DNA of 64,000 bases from CAVSUR01 sp963731285 (GTDB taxonomy: Bacteria > Actinomycetota > Actinomycetes > Streptosporangiales > Streptosporangiaceae), in contig CAVSUR010000011.1 in assembly GCA_963731285.1 (NCBI GenBank), positions 372,001-436,000 of the forward strand, read 5' to 3'. A model generated the notes under the pieces. It was not told the origin of the DNA. It saw nothing but the letters and a program-made list of their open reading frames with translations, and did not search any database. Positions within the stretch are counted from its first letter, which is position 1. Every line of letters starts with the position of its first letter. The translations under genes were made by a program, and so were the position numbers. This document shows, piece by piece, positions 41,389 to 50,827 of this stretch.

Positions 41389-42300
41389 TCAGGCCCGGCC
41401 GCGGCGCGGCGCGGTCACGGCGACAAAGTCGCGGGTCCAGCCGGACAGGTACTGTCCCGCCGGGCGGACCTGGCCCGGGATCGCGGCACGCAGCCGCCAG
41501 CCGGGATGCCTGCTGATGTCGAGCTGCACCCACTCGGGATTGATGTCCAGTTCCATCGCGATGCGCGCGCCCGCCCGGATCAGCGCCGTGGCCAGGTCGG
41601 CGGGCGAGGCCGACATGCTGCCCGCGTAGATGAGCTGGCCGGCCCGGTTCTCGCCGAGCGCGCTGCGGGCCACGCTCTCGCCGCCGCTGAGCGTCGCGCC
41701 CCAGGCCTGCCAGTCGGCAATCGCCGGGCTGGGCCGGCCCCGGCGGACCAGCGGCCCGAGGTTCTGCCGCACGCTGAACACCGCGGCCGGGCGGATCGCT
41801 CCGCGGCGCCAGACGGCGATCCTGGCGTGCCCTGAGCGGCTGATCACCAGGCTGGCCAGCCCCGGGCGCAGCGGGCTGATCACATGCCCCTCCTGCTCGT
41901 AGCCGCCGGCCCCGGCGGACAGCAGGAACCCGCCGTTGAATGCGGCCACCACCCGCGGCCGCTCGGTGGCCCCGATGGACGGGCCGGCGTGCACCACGGA
42001 GAGCGCCGCCGACCCAGGATCCACGCTGCCGGCGTGCAGGACGTAATAGGCCGGGCCGCGGAACACCGCGACCGTGACCCGGGCGCCATCTGGCAGCGAG
42101 ATCTGCGCCAGCCTGGCCCGCACTACGGCGGCCCGGCGGGCGGCGGGCGGCGGGGCCGTCGGGCGCGGCGGGGCCGGGGCCGGCGTCGCCGGACCGGAAC
42201 GGGCCGCGGAATGCCGGGCCCGGCCCGGCGACGCGGAGCCGCCGCAGGCGGCCGCGCAGCACGCGGCCAGCACCAGGACCGCGATCAGCCGCAGTCGCAT
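41389..42300 (-). CDS. Phosphodiester glycosidase (NAGPA-type) family lipoprotein
   Basis: Exported lipoprotein: an N-terminal signal peptide ends in the lipobox AAAC at about residue 19, then a Pro/Ala-rich tether, then a phosphodiester-glycosidase (PF09992-type) domain with VVAAFNGGFLLSAGAGGYEQ and SPADLATALIRAGARIAMEL followed by DINPEW. In relatives this domain uncovers GlcNAc-1-phosphodiesters or acts on cell-envelope polymers. Residues 35-55 are Pro-rich. ATG 42300. It ends 2 bp before the next leftward gene, so the two are probably co-transcribed. Confidence 0.85.
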   Translation of the reverse strand: MRLRLIAVLVLAACCAAACGGSASPGRARHSAARSGPATPAPAPPRPTAPPPAARRAAVVRARLAQISLPDGARVTVAVFRGPAYYVLHAGSVDPGSAALSVVHAGPSIGATERPRVVAAFNGGFLLSAGAGGYEQEGHVISPLRPGLASLVISRSGHARIAVWRRGAIRPAAVFSVRQNLGPLVRRGRPSPAIADWQAWGATLSGGESVARSALGENRAGQLIYAGSMSASPADLATALIRAGARIAMELDINPEWVQLDISRHPGWRLRAAIPGQVRPAGQYLSGWTRDFVAVTAPRRGRA

Positions 42301-42453
42301 TCATGCCCTCCTCCGCGAGATGACCGCTGCCCGCAGCCACCGGCCGAGCGGTACGGGGCAATTGCCCCGCAACCCGCCCGGCGCGGCACCGGGACGCGGA
42401 TACTGATGAGTTACTACCGTGTACCGGACGGCCCGGGCACGCTGAGGGGGAAC

Positions 42454-43572
42454 ATGCAGTTCTGCACCTCATGCGGCCGCCAGATCTTGCCGGCGGCCCG
42501 GTTCTGCACCGATTGTGGCATGCCGGCCGCCGCAGCCGGATCTGGTGCATCAGGCGGGGCCGCCGCTGACCGCCGGGAACCCGACCCATTCGATTATCTG
42601 TACGCCAGGCCGTCGGCGGAATGGCAGCCGCGGCCAGCAGCGGAACGGCAGGAGCAGGCCGGATGGCGGGACCGGCCGCGAGCTCAGCGGCAGGCCGAAT
42701 GGCAGGACTGGCCGCCGGAAGAATGGCAGGCGGCAGGCCCGGCGCCGGAATGGCGTGCCGCGGACGCGGCGGCCGGCTGGCCGGATCATGACCCGGCCGG
42801 ATGGCAGGCTCAGGACGCCGCTGGCTGGCAGGATCAGGATGCTGGCTGGCAGGCAGGGCCGACCCGGGCGTGGCCGCCCGCGGCCGCCGCCGGACACCGC
42901 CCCCGGTCGCAGGCCGGGCACGCGCGCGGCGATTCAGCGGCAAAGTCCCGTGCGACGGCGGACTCCGCGACGGCCGCAGGGTCCCGGAGCAGACACTGGC
43001 CAGTACTGCTCGTGGCGGTGCTGGTGCTGGCGGCCGCCACCGGCGTGGCCACGATGCTGTACCTGCGTGGCGCGCAGCAGTCCGCCACGGCCGCGAGCGG
43101 GCAGCAGCTCCCGTCAGGAGCGGCCACCAGCGCGACGGCGCCCGGCGCGCGGCCGGGGCGGCGCTCCCTGGTCAAGGTGACGGCGGCCGCGGCGGCACGG
43201 CCAGGCGCGCGCGCCGCGGCCAGGCTGGTGACCCGCTACTTCACGGCCATCAACCGGCGCGACTACCCCGCCTACCTCAGCCTGCTGACGCCGGGCAGCC
43301 GCAGGCAGCTGACCCGGCAGGCGTTTCTGTCCGGGTGGGGAACCACCACCGATTCGCGGGCCACGCTGCGCCGCCTGTCCCCCGGCCCCGGCCCGGGCCG
43401 GGAGCGGACGGCGCAGGTGACATTCACCAGTCATCAAAAGGCCGCCAACAGCCCGGTGCAGGCCGACTGCACCCGCTGGCGCATCGTGCTCTACCTCGTG
43501 CCCGCCGGGACCGGCTATCTGATCAGGCCGCCGCCGGCCTCCTACCACGCGGCCTACCGGCGCTGCGGCTGA
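42454..43572 (+). CDS. Zinc-ribbon, Trp-rich-repeat membrane protein
   Basis: N-terminal zinc ribbon CTSCGRQ...CTDCGMP (residues 4-24), then ~125 residues rich in Trp and Gln with repeated EWQ / GWQ units (AEWQDWPPEEWQ, AGWQDQDAGWQ), one transmembrane helix (VLLVAVLVLAAATGVATML, near residue 195), and an extracytoplasmic C-terminal domain with VTRYFTAINRRDYPAYLSLL and a Cys pair. Start ATG 42454 is preceded by GAGGGGG; ATG 42406 in frame is less likely. Function unknown; it resembles membrane proteins whose cytosolic zinc ribbon and linker interact with partners while the outer domain is NTF2-like. Confidence 0.75.
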   Translation: MQFCTSCGRQILPAARFCTDCGMPAAAAGSGASGGAAADRREPDPFDYLYARPSAEWQPRPAAERQEQAGWRDRPRAQRQAEWQDWPPEEWQAAGPAPEWRAADAAAGWPDHDPAGWQAQDAAGWQDQDAGWQAGPTRAWPPAAAAGHRPRSQAGHARGDSAAKSRATADSATAAGSRSRHWPVLLVAVLVLAAATGVATMLYLRGAQQSATAASGQQLPSGAATSATAPGARPGRRSLVKVTAAAAARPGARAAARLVTRYFTAINRRDYPAYLSLLTPGSRRQLTRQAFLSGWGTTTDSRATLRRLSPGPGPGRERTAQVTFTSHQKAANSPVQADCTRWRIVLYLVPAGTGYLIRPPPASYHAAYRRCG

Positions 43573-43701
43573 CGAGCCGGCAGGCCCAGCTCCGGCAGGC
43601 CCGGCGGCCGGCAGAGAGAACCCGCTCCCGGGCGCGGCGGCCGGAATGCGCGCGTCAGCGGGTCAGCGCGGGCCAGCGTCACTGCTTGGTCCGCCGCTCG
43701 G

Positions 43702-45510
43702 TCAGTGCTTGGTCCGCGGCTCGCCGGCACCTGCCGCCGCGCCGTGGGCCTGCGACCCGTTTCTGGCGTTAGGCACCGGCCCGCTGCCCCGCCGGGACGG
43801 CGGCGCAGGCGGGGTCGCTGGCCCGGTCCGCGGGACCGGGCCATTCGCGGCCGGCCTCGCTGCAGCCTGCGCGGTTTCCGGAGCCGCTGCGGTCTCCGGC
43901 GCCATCGCGGCCTCCGGGACGGTCGTGCCGCCCGCCGCCGCCGGAGTTGCCGCAGCCGGGGTCAGCACGGACGGCTGAGCCGGGCGGGCAGCCTGCTCCC
44001 TGGCGACGCCGAAGCACAGGGCGACGGCCATGGCGAACAGCGGGACCGTGGGCAGCGCATACCGGTAGGTGTAGTCATGCTCGGCGACTGGCACCACGAG
44101 CGCGACCACGGCCGACACCCACAGCAGCGCGGCCGGCCAGTTCCGCCGCCGCGGCAGCAGGATCCCGGCCAGCCCGGCCAGCACGATCAGGCCGAACAGC
44201 CAGGCCGGCAGGTTAGCGACCCGCTGGTACCCGCGGGTCAGATGGGCCCATGGACTGACCAGCCGGGCACCCAGATGGCTGCCCAGGTATGGGCCTATCC
44301 CGTTGAGGTTGCCGTCGTAGTCGCGCACCGCGGCGAGCGCGTACCGGCCGTTGTAGATGCCAAGGCTGCTGGTGTGAGTCTGACCGAGCTCGAATAGGAA
44401 CGTGTCGTCGGAGACGAACGGCTGGATCAGCTGACTGCCGACGACGTGCAGGTAGGCAAGCGGCTGGGCCTCGATCGCCTGGATCGCGAACTGCTGGGCG
44501 CGGGTGTTGGCCGCCGGCGTGAACGCGGCCTTGTCCGGCACCACCCCGGCCACGGTCATCGGCTTGCCCTTCCACAGCCACGCACTGTGGTCCCACAGGT
44601 AGTACTTCGGCTGCGGGCGCTCAGCCACCGGCTTGTTCAGGAAGCCGGGCTGCCTGTCCGGGCACAGCGCCACCAGGTCGGCGGGCGGCTTGATCACCGC
44701 GCAGTTCGCGAACGACATGGTGCGCGACCACAGGAACAGGCCGTTGCTGTCGGTCAGGTTGAACGAGCCCGACGAGGACGCGAACCAGGCCATATAGGCC
44801 ACGATGGGCACCGCCCCGGCCGCCAGCACCGCGCTGACACCGCGCCAGCCGGCCCGCCGGACCAGCAGGTAGACCGCCATGAGCGCGATCAGCGGGAGGG
44901 TCGTGGGCCGGACGAGGACCGAGAGGGCCATCAGCGCGCCAGCCCACGCGCACCGCGGGGCCGACGGCCTGGGCTGCCACAGCAGGACGGCGAAGCTGGC
45001 GACCATCAGCCCAAGCGCCAGGAAATCCGCCATGATCAGCTGCTCGGCGAAGATCTCGGAGACGGCGAAGAGCACGGGCACGGTCGCGAGCATGGCCACC
45101 CAGCGGATGACATGCCAGCGGCGCAGCACCGCGTATATCGCGATGGCCACGCCTAGCCCCAGCGCGTGCTGCAGCCCGGCCACCAGCGCCAGCGAGTGGA
45201 ACGGCCGCAAGGCCAGCAAGAACAGCGAGTATCCGCTGGTGTTGACCGCATCGGGCTGTAGGTGCGTGGCGTTCCAGAGATAGTCGAAGCTGTCCAGCTT
45301 GAACAGCACCGCCGGCTGGTAGCCGAGCATGGAAACCACTCGCGGCACGACGGAGAGCACCAGCGCCGCGGAGAACAGCCAGTTGCGCCGGACAAGGCCA
45401 GGCAGCCTGTCCGCCACCGCGAGGGTCCGGCGCGGCAGGGACGAGATCCCGCCCCCCGGCGTCACGGCGCCGGGGCCGTCGGCATTACGGCCGACCGCCT
45501 CCCTCAGCAT
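43702..45510 (-). CDS. Multi-pass membrane glycosyltransferase-like protein
   Basis: About 600 residues with ~10-11 predicted membrane helices and a large outer loop containing FSNLTDSN-type segments, as in GT-C mannosyltransferases and related arabinofuranosyltransferases. DSFDYLWNATHLQ near residue 90 places an acidic residue in the first loop, as in GT-C catalytic sites. I chose ATG 45510 because AGAGGGG is ~8 bp before it. The last ~100 residues are Ala/Pro-rich (TPAAATPAAAGG). The gene overlaps no neighbour. Substrate unknown; polyprenyl-phosphate-sugar donors are typical. Confidence 0.75.
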   Translation of the reverse strand: MLREAVGRNADGPGAVTPGGGISSLPRRTLAVADRLPGLVRRNWLFSAALVLSVVPRVVSMLGYQPAVLFKLDSFDYLWNATHLQPDAVNTSGYSLFLLALRPFHSLALVAGLQHALGLGVAIAIYAVLRRWHVIRWVAMLATVPVLFAVSEIFAEQLIMADFLALGLMVASFAVLLWQPRPSAPRCAWAGALMALSVLVRPTTLPLIALMAVYLLVRRAGWRGVSAVLAAGAVPIVAYMAWFASSSGSFNLTDSNGLFLWSRTMSFANCAVIKPPADLVALCPDRQPGFLNKPVAERPQPKYYLWDHSAWLWKGKPMTVAGVVPDKAAFTPAANTRAQQFAIQAIEAQPLAYLHVVGSQLIQPFVSDDTFLFELGQTHTSSLGIYNGRYALAAVRDYDGNLNGIGPYLGSHLGARLVSPWAHLTRGYQRVANLPAWLFGLIVLAGLAGILLPRRRNWPAALLWVSAVVALVVPVAEHDYTYRYALPTVPLFAMAVALCFGVAREQAARPAQPSVLTPAAATPAAAGGTTVPEAAMAPETAAAPETAQAAARPAANGPVPRTGPATPPAPPSRRGSGPVPNARNGSQAHGAAAGAGEPRTKH

Positions 45511-45734
45511 TCGGCTACCCCTCTTCTTGCTGCGGCCCATCACACCGACTGCGATCTGGACAGCGACGATCGGCGCAAGCGGGCTCAGAATAGCCCGCAA
45601 TGCGCCAGCTTCGGGCGATCATGGCGCATATCCGCACCGCGAGTCGCGCGATCGGCACGGATCACGAGTCGGTCGTCACTCCTTATACCCGCACGGTAGC
45701 GGAAAGTGATCGTACTGCGGCGCTAACCCGGATG

Positions 45735-46778
45735 TCAGCCGAAGAAGACCTCAGCCTCCGCATACCGCTCGGACGGCACCAGTTTCAGCTCGCGGGTGGC
45801 CTCGGCCAGCGGGACGCGGACGATGTCGGTGCCGCGCAGCGCGACCATGGTGCCGAAATCACCGGCCGTGACGGCCCTGATCGCATGCACGCCGAAGCGG
45901 GTGGCGAGTACCCGGTCGTAGGCGGTCGGGGTGCCACCGCGCTGGATGTGACCGAGCACAGCGACCCGTGCCTCCTTGCCGGTGCGCCGCTCGATCTCGT
46001 CGGCGAGCAGCTGGCCGACGCCGCCGAGGCGCACGTGGCCGAACGCGTCCAGCCGCTCGTCGGTGACCGCGTCGCCGGAGGCCACCGGGTGCGAGCCCTC
46101 GGCCACCACCACGATCGGCGCGTACCTGGTCTGGAAGCGGTGCTCGACGTACGCGCAGACCTTCTCGATGTCGAACGGCTTCTCCGGGATCAGGATGACG
46201 TTGGCCCCGCCTGCCATGCCCGCGTGCAGTGCGATCCACCCCGCGTGGCGGCCCATCACCTCCACGATCAGCGCCCGGTGGTGGCTCTCCGCCGTGGTGT
46301 GCAGCCGGTCGATGGCCTCCATCGCGATGTTGACCGCGGTGTCGAAGCCGAAGGTGTAATCGGTGGCACCCAGGTCGTTGTCGATCGTCTTGGGCACCCC
46401 GACCACGCGGGCGCCGGCCGCGGAGAGCCGGCTGGCCACTCCGAGGGTGTCCTCGCCGCCGATCGCGATCAGGGCGTCCACGCCCAGACTGGCCAGATTG
46501 TCCTTGATCCGCTCGATCCCGGGCAGGCCGCCCTCTGCGGCCGCCTGCGCCAGCGGGTTGGTCCGGGACGAGCCCAGGATCGTGCCACCCCGGGGCAGGA
46601 TGCCACGCACGGCCTGTACGTCGAGCGGGATCGTGTCGCCCTCCAGCGGCCCGCGCCAGCCGTCCCGGAATCCGATGAACTCATGTCCTTCCTCGGCCAC
46701 GCCAGTCCGCACGACCCCCCGGATGACCGCGTTCAGGCCAGGGCAGTCGCCACCGCCGGTCAGCACTCCGACTCGCAT
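45735..46778 (-). CDS. 6-phosphofructokinase, predicted PPi-dependent
   Basis: Phosphorylates fructose 6-phosphate. Signature blocks: VLTGGGDCPGLNAVIRG, IGGEDTLG, PKTIDNDL (catalytic Asp), MGRHAGWIAL, HIQRGGTP. Compared with E. coli PfkA, the Gly104 position is Asp (GGEDT) and the Gly124 position is Lys (PKTIDND); both changes mark pyrophosphate-dependent enzymes such as that of Amycolatopsis. ATG 46778 follows GGAGGAAACTC. Length 347 residues. Symbol left blank because pfkA versus pfp cannot be settled from sequence alone. Confidence 0.92.
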   Translation of the reverse strand: MRVGVLTGGGDCPGLNAVIRGVVRTGVAEEGHEFIGFRDGWRGPLEGDTIPLDVQAVRGILPRGGTILGSSRTNPLAQAAAEGGLPGIERIKDNLASLGVDALIAIGGEDTLGVASRLSAAGARVVGVPKTIDNDLGATDYTFGFDTAVNIAMEAIDRLHTTAESHHRALIVEVMGRHAGWIALHAGMAGGANVILIPEKPFDIEKVCAYVEHRFQTRYAPIVVVAEGSHPVASGDAVTDERLDAFGHVRLGGVGQLLADEIERRTGKEARVAVLGHIQRGGTPTAYDRVLATRFGVHAIRAVTAGDFGTMVALRGTDIVRVPLAEATRELKLVPSERYAEAEVFFG

Positions 46779-46961
46779 GAGTTTCCTCCGCAGTTGCTCG
46801 GCGCGATGCCCAGGGGCGGCCGCTCGCACACCTCCGCCCGACAGACTAGTGCCATGGGAACTCGGGGGAGCCCGCGTCGGCGTGCGACGATTCTGGGCAC
46901 GGGCGGCCCGGCCCGAAGGCGGCTCGGCGGGCGGCCGGGCCGGCCGGGAGAGGACCACGCT

Positions 46962-47717
46962 ATGCCTGTGCTGCCTGGGGCAGAACCGTTCCGCCACGAC
47001 GGCGGTCCCACCGGGGTGCTGCTGTGCCACGGCTTCACCGGCAGCCCGCAGTCACTGCGGGCCTGGGCCGAGCACCTGGCCGGTGCCGGGCTTACCGTCT
47101 CGCTGCCGCGGCTGCCCGGCCACGGCACGACCTGGCGGGAGATGTCCAGGACCCGGTGGGAGGACTGGTACGCCGAGGTGGACCGCGCCTTCGACGAGCT
47201 GCGGGCCCGGGCGGAGGAGATCTTCCTGGCCGGGCTGTCGATGGGCGCCTGCCTGGCCCTGCGGCTGGCCGAGCTGCGCGGCCCCGCGGTCAGCGGCCTG
47301 GTGCTGGTCAATCCGTCGCTGACGGCGGACACCAAGCTGTTCTACCTGGCTCCGGTCCTCAAGCTGGTGGTGCCGTCGCTGGCCGGAGTGACCAGCGACA
47401 TCAAGAAGGAGCAGACCGCTGAACTCGGCTACGACCGGATCCCGGTCAAGGCAGCGGCGACGCTGCCGGGGCTGTGGCGGATCACCCGGGACCATCTGCA
47501 CGAGGTAACCCAGCCGGTCCTGGTCTTCCGCAGTGCCACCGACCACGTCGTCGGCCCGGCCAGCCTGCGGCTGCTGCAGGCCGCGCTGCCGGCGCAGGTG
47601 CTGGAGATCAGGGCCTGCCCGGACAGCTATCACGTCGCAACCCTGGACAACGACGCTCAGTCCATCTTCACTGGGAGCCTGGACTTCATCCGGGCGCACA
47701 GCCGGGCGAAGGGCTAG
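46962..47717 (+). CDS. Alpha/beta hydrolase (carboxylesterase-like)
   Basis: Serine hydrolase resembling Est30-type carboxylesterases. The oxyanion region CHGFTGSP, the nucleophile elbow GLSMGACLALR, the Asp in FRSATDHVVG and the His in SYHVATLD form a complete triad. ATG 46962 follows GGGAGAGGA at 8 bp. It is divergent from the phosphofructokinase. Substrate is unknown; the family acts on monoacylglycerols and short esters. Confidence 0.9.
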   Translation: MPVLPGAEPFRHDGGPTGVLLCHGFTGSPQSLRAWAEHLAGAGLTVSLPRLPGHGTTWREMSRTRWEDWYAEVDRAFDELRARAEEIFLAGLSMGACLALRLAELRGPAVSGLVLVNPSLTADTKLFYLAPVLKLVVPSLAGVTSDIKKEQTAELGYDRIPVKAAATLPGLWRITRDHLHEVTQPVLVFRSATDHVVGPASLRLLQAALPAQVLEIRACPDSYHVATLDNDAQSIFTGSLDFIRAHSRAKG

Positions 47718-47767
47718 GGCCGGCGGGAGCGGCGGGCGGACCCGCGGCAGGCTGGGAGGGCACGGGG

Positions 47768-48454
47768 TTGGACAGCGCAGGCGGTGACGTGAGCGGCGAA
47801 GTGAGCGGCGAAGAGGCGGCGTGGCGCGATCTGATCGCGCGGTTCGAGCTGCCCTGCGACACCGATCAGGCCGACCTGCCGTGGCCGGAGTCGGAGAACC
47901 TGGCCGGCTCTCCGGCTGGGCCGTCCGGGCCTGCCGGGCCGGACGCCGGGCCGGGCACGGGAGCCGGCCCCGCCGGGGCTGGCCCGGCCGAGATACGCGG
48001 CAGCGGCACCGGCACCGGCACGACTGCGCCGGCCTCAGGCCGGGCGCGGATCATCCGGCCGGCCGGCACTCCGCCGGAACTCCGGCCGCCGGAAGTCAGC
48101 CCGCCGGCGCCCGGGCCGCCGGGCCGGCCGGCCCCGCCGCCGGGATCAGCCGCGGGCTCCGGGGACCTCGCGCAGGCCGGCGGGCGGCTAGGTCCGGCCG
48201 ATGACGACGCCAGCTACATCCCGCCGCTGCCGCCGCCGCTGCCGAAGCTCCCCCCTGCGGCCAAGGCGGCCTGGGCCGCCTTGTGCGGCGGTCCCGCCTA
48301 CCTGCTGGTGGCCACGCTGCTCGGCTGGCAGATCCCCGGCTGGGCGGCGTTGCTGGCCGTGACGGCGTTTGTCGGGGGCTTCGCGGCCGTGATCTTGCGC
48401 ATGGAGGACGGGTCGTCACGGGACGACGACACCGGCAACGGCGCTGTTCTGTAG
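47768..48454 (+). CDS. Hypothetical membrane protein with Pro/Gly-rich N-terminal domain
   Basis: About 228 residues. An acidic segment (DLIARFELPCDTDQADLPWP) is followed by ~110 residues of Pro/Gly/Ala, and two C-terminal membrane helices (AAWAALCGGPAYLLVATLL and GWAALLAVTAFVGGFAAVIL). Similar proteins sit beside glucokinase in other actinomycetes. I chose TTG 47768; GTG 47786 is a reasonable alternative. No enzymatic motif. Confidence 0.7.
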   Translation: MDSAGGDVSGEVSGEEAAWRDLIARFELPCDTDQADLPWPESENLAGSPAGPSGPAGPDAGPGTGAGPAGAGPAEIRGSGTGTGTTAPASGRARIIRPAGTPPELRPPEVSPPAPGPPGRPAPPPGSAAGSGDLAQAGGRLGPADDDASYIPPLPPPLPKLPPAAKAAWAALCGGPAYLLVATLLGWQIPGWAALLAVTAFVGGFAAVILRMEDGSSRDDDTGNGAVL

Positions 48455-48540
48455 CCAGGGCCCCCGCCGGCCGGCCGGCCCGGCGACTGGACGGGCGGCC
48501 CGCACGGCGGGACGCCCGCGGCCGGGCTGACGGAAATTTG

Positions 48541-49509
48541 CTAGGTCAAAAGGGTCTTCCCTGGTTCATGCTGCCGGGCTAGGCAGGCCGCGCCGATCAG
48601 GCCCGCGTCGCTGCCGAGCTGGGCGAGCTTGATCTCGGCGAGCTGGCGGTAGTGGCGGCCGGCCAGCTGGCGCCCGAACGCCTCGCGCGCCGGGACGAGC
48701 AGCAGCTCCCCGGCGTCGGACACCCCGCCGCCGATCACGAAGCAGCCGGGATCGAGTATGGCGGCCAGGTCGGCCAGGCCAGCGCCGAGCCAGCCGCCGA
48801 CGATCTCGAAGCAGCGCAGCGCGGCCGCGTCGCCCTCGCGGGCGGCCTGGGTGATCACCGGCCCGGTGATCCTCTCCGCGTCGCCGCCTGCCAGCTGCAG
48901 CAGCCGGACCGCGCCGCCCGGCGACCGCCGGGCGAACTCGCGTGCCTCGAAGGCGAGCGCACTGCCGCTGGCGTACTGCTCCCAGCAGCCGCGGTTGCCG
49001 CACCCGCACAGGCGCCCCTCCGGGACCACCCGGTAGTGGCCGGGCTCTCCCGCCGCACCCCACCGGCCCCGGTACACGCGGCCGTCCAGGACGATGCCCG
49101 CGCCGATGCCGGTGCCGACCGTGATGAGCATGACGTGATCCATGCCGCGGGCAGCGCCCATCGCGACCTCGGCCCAGGCGGCGGCGTTGGCGTCGTTGTC
49201 GACCATCACCGGGACGCTGACACGGCTCTCGACCTGCTGCTTGATCGGGTCGTCGCGCCAGGCCAGGTTGGGCGCGAACAGCACCACCGACTGGTCCTCG
49301 TCCACGAACCCCGCCGCGCCGATGCCCACCGCGGTCACCGGGTGGCGGCTGATGAGCTCGGTCACCGCCGAGCTGATCACCTCTGCGGTCTGCAGCGGGC
49401 TGGCCGCGGGCGTGGCCCGCTTCAGCTTCTCGACGATCTTGCCGCGCATATCGACGACTCCGGCCGCCACCTTGGTGCCGCCGACGTCAACCCCGATCGT
49501 CAGGCTCAT
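48541..49509 (-). CDS. ROK-family glucokinase
   Basis: Phosphorylates glucose using ATP. The phosphate loop is IGVDVGGTKVAAGVVD, the catalytic region VDNDANAAAWAE, GTGIGAGIVLDGRVYRG, and the zinc-binding signature EPGHYRVVPEG...CGCGNRGCWEQYASG. ATG 49509. In related streptomycetes this enzyme also mediates glucose repression. It overlaps the DUF5304 gene by 23 bp at its start. Confidence 0.93.
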   Translation of the reverse strand: MSLTIGVDVGGTKVAAGVVDMRGKIVEKLKRATPAASPLQTAEVISSAVTELISRHPVTAVGIGAAGFVDEDQSVVLFAPNLAWRDDPIKQQVESRVSVPVMVDNDANAAAWAEVAMGAARGMDHVMLITVGTGIGAGIVLDGRVYRGRWGAAGEPGHYRVVPEGRLCGCGNRGCWEQYASGSALAFEAREFARRSPGGAVRLLQLAGGDAERITGPVITQAAREGDAAALRCFEIVGGWLGAGLADLAAILDPGCFVIGGGVSDAGELLLVPAREAFGRQLAGRHYRQLAEIKLAQLGSDAGLIGAACLARQHEPGKTLLT

Positions 49510-50287
49510 CCTGCCGCTTCCGCGGGTCGGCGGCGGACCCGGTCCGGGACAGCGTCGCGTCCAGGGCCTCCAGCGCGTCACTGACCGCTTGCGCGACGGC
49601 GTCACCGGCCCCGGCCAGCTGGGAGCCGAGACCCGAACCCGGCCGGGACTCCCGCATCCGGCGGGCCGCCCGGCAGACCGGGCACCAGGCGCATTCCGGT
49701 GCCTCGCCAGTCTCGCTCGGTGGCGGCTCGGTGGTCGCGGTGGACCACACATCGCCCGGGGCCTGCGGGCCGCCACCGAGTGTCTTGCGGACCTGGCCGC
49801 TGACTTCCCGGCGCAGGTTCCTGGCGCTGGACCGGATCAGCCACCGCTGCAGCCCGGTCAGCAGGTCGCCGCCGGGAGCTCCGCCCCGGCCCGGGCCGCT
49901 GCGTCCCGCCGGGCCGGTGCGTCCCGGAGCGGCCGGTCCCGGCGCAGACCGTCCCGGGGCGCCACGGCCTGCGGCGCGCTCCGGGCCGGACTGGTCCGGC
50001 TCTGCCTCGTCCGCTGGCCGGCCGGGCCCGGGCCAGCCGGTCCCGCTGGCCTCGATAGCCGGCTCGGACGCGGCGGATCCGGCGGCAGCTACGGCAGCGG
50101 CGGATTCGGCTGCGGCGGCGGCAGCTACGGCAGCGGCGGATTCGGACTGGCCCGGGCCGTCGGCGGCCGCGTCCGGCTCAGGGGCGCCGGGGACCTGCTC
50201 GGGGGCATCACTGGCCTGCTCAGTCACCGGCTTCTCCCGTTCCGGTTCCGCTTGCTCCGGTTCCGCTTGCTCCGGCCCGTTCGGCAC
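49487..50287 (-). CDS. DUF5304 family protein
   Basis: Protein of unknown function, 266 residues. The N-terminal two thirds are low complexity (EQAEPEQAEPEREKP, then Ala-rich repeats with two copies of ESAAAVAAA, then Pro/Gly-rich). The conserved core is WLIRSSARNLRREVSGQVRK and a zinc-like CAWCPVCRAARR, followed by VAQAVSDALEALDATL. Overlaps both neighbours, so it is in one transcript between the SRPBCC gene and glucokinase. Function not known. Confidence 0.8.
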   Translation of the reverse strand: MPNGPEQAEPEQAEPEREKPVTEQASDAPEQVPGAPEPDAAADGPGQSESAAAVAAAAAAESAAAVAAAGSAASEPAIEASGTGWPGPGRPADEAEPDQSGPERAAGRGAPGRSAPGPAAPGRTGPAGRSGPGRGGAPGGDLLTGLQRWLIRSSARNLRREVSGQVRKTLGGGPQAPGDVWSTATTEPPPSETGEAPECAWCPVCRAARRMRESRPGSGLGSQLAGAGDAVAQAVSDALEALDATLSRTGSAADPRKRQDEPDDRG

Positions 50288-50708
50288 GGGACCTCAGTCC
50301 TTTCAGCGCAGTACCGATGATGGTCTTCTCGGCCCGCCGCTTCAGCATCCCGGGCATCGGCACCCGGATGCTCACCGCCAGCTCATAGGTTACGTCCGTT
50401 CCGGTGCCGTGCTCGGCCAGCAGATAGGCCCCGGACATCTCGGAGATCGTGCTGCCCGGCTCGGCGAGGCCCCAGCGCACCCCGGTGTCGCCGTCCCACT
50501 CGTAGCCGAGCACATACGTGTCCCTGATCAGGCCCGCGTCCAGCGTGAACCGGACCTGGGCGGCCCGGCCGCCGGAACCAGGCGCGACGACCTCCGCGGC
50601 CCGCACCCCGCTGGCCCACTGCGGGTAGGCCGCGAAATCCGCGATGACGCCCATGACCATAGTCCTCGGCGCGGCGATGGTGAGGCGCGAGGTGGTCTTG
50701 TCCGCCAT
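50220..50708 (-). CDS. SRPBCC family protein (polyketide cyclase / lipid-transport-like)
   Basis: START/Bet v1-like ligand-binding fold of ~162 residues: MVMGVIADFAAYPQWASGV, EYLGYEWDGD-type strand YVLGYEWDGDTGVRW, TYELAVSIRVPMPGML, then a C-terminal helix ending KGLRSRAERA. The tail repeats GASGTG. It precedes the DUF5304 gene and overlaps its start by 68 bp. Divergent from the acyl-CoA synthetase, which suggests lipid metabolism, but the ligand is unknown. Confidence 0.85.
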   Translation of the reverse strand: MADKTTSRLTIAAPRTMVMGVIADFAAYPQWASGVRAAEVVAPGSGGRAAQVRFTLDAGLIRDTYVLGYEWDGDTGVRWGLAEPGSTISEMSGAYLLAEHGTGTDVTYELAVSIRVPMPGMLKRRAEKTIIGTALKGLRSRAERAGASGTGASGTGTGEAGD

Positions 50709-50827
50709 GGACGGAGCGTACCGCCGTGCGGCCCGCTAGCTACCGCAACAACCCGGCTAGGGCCGCCGTGGGCCACCGTTGTACGGTCCAGGGGCCAGGC
50801 CGCAACGCCGACCGCCGGGAGGGTTCC

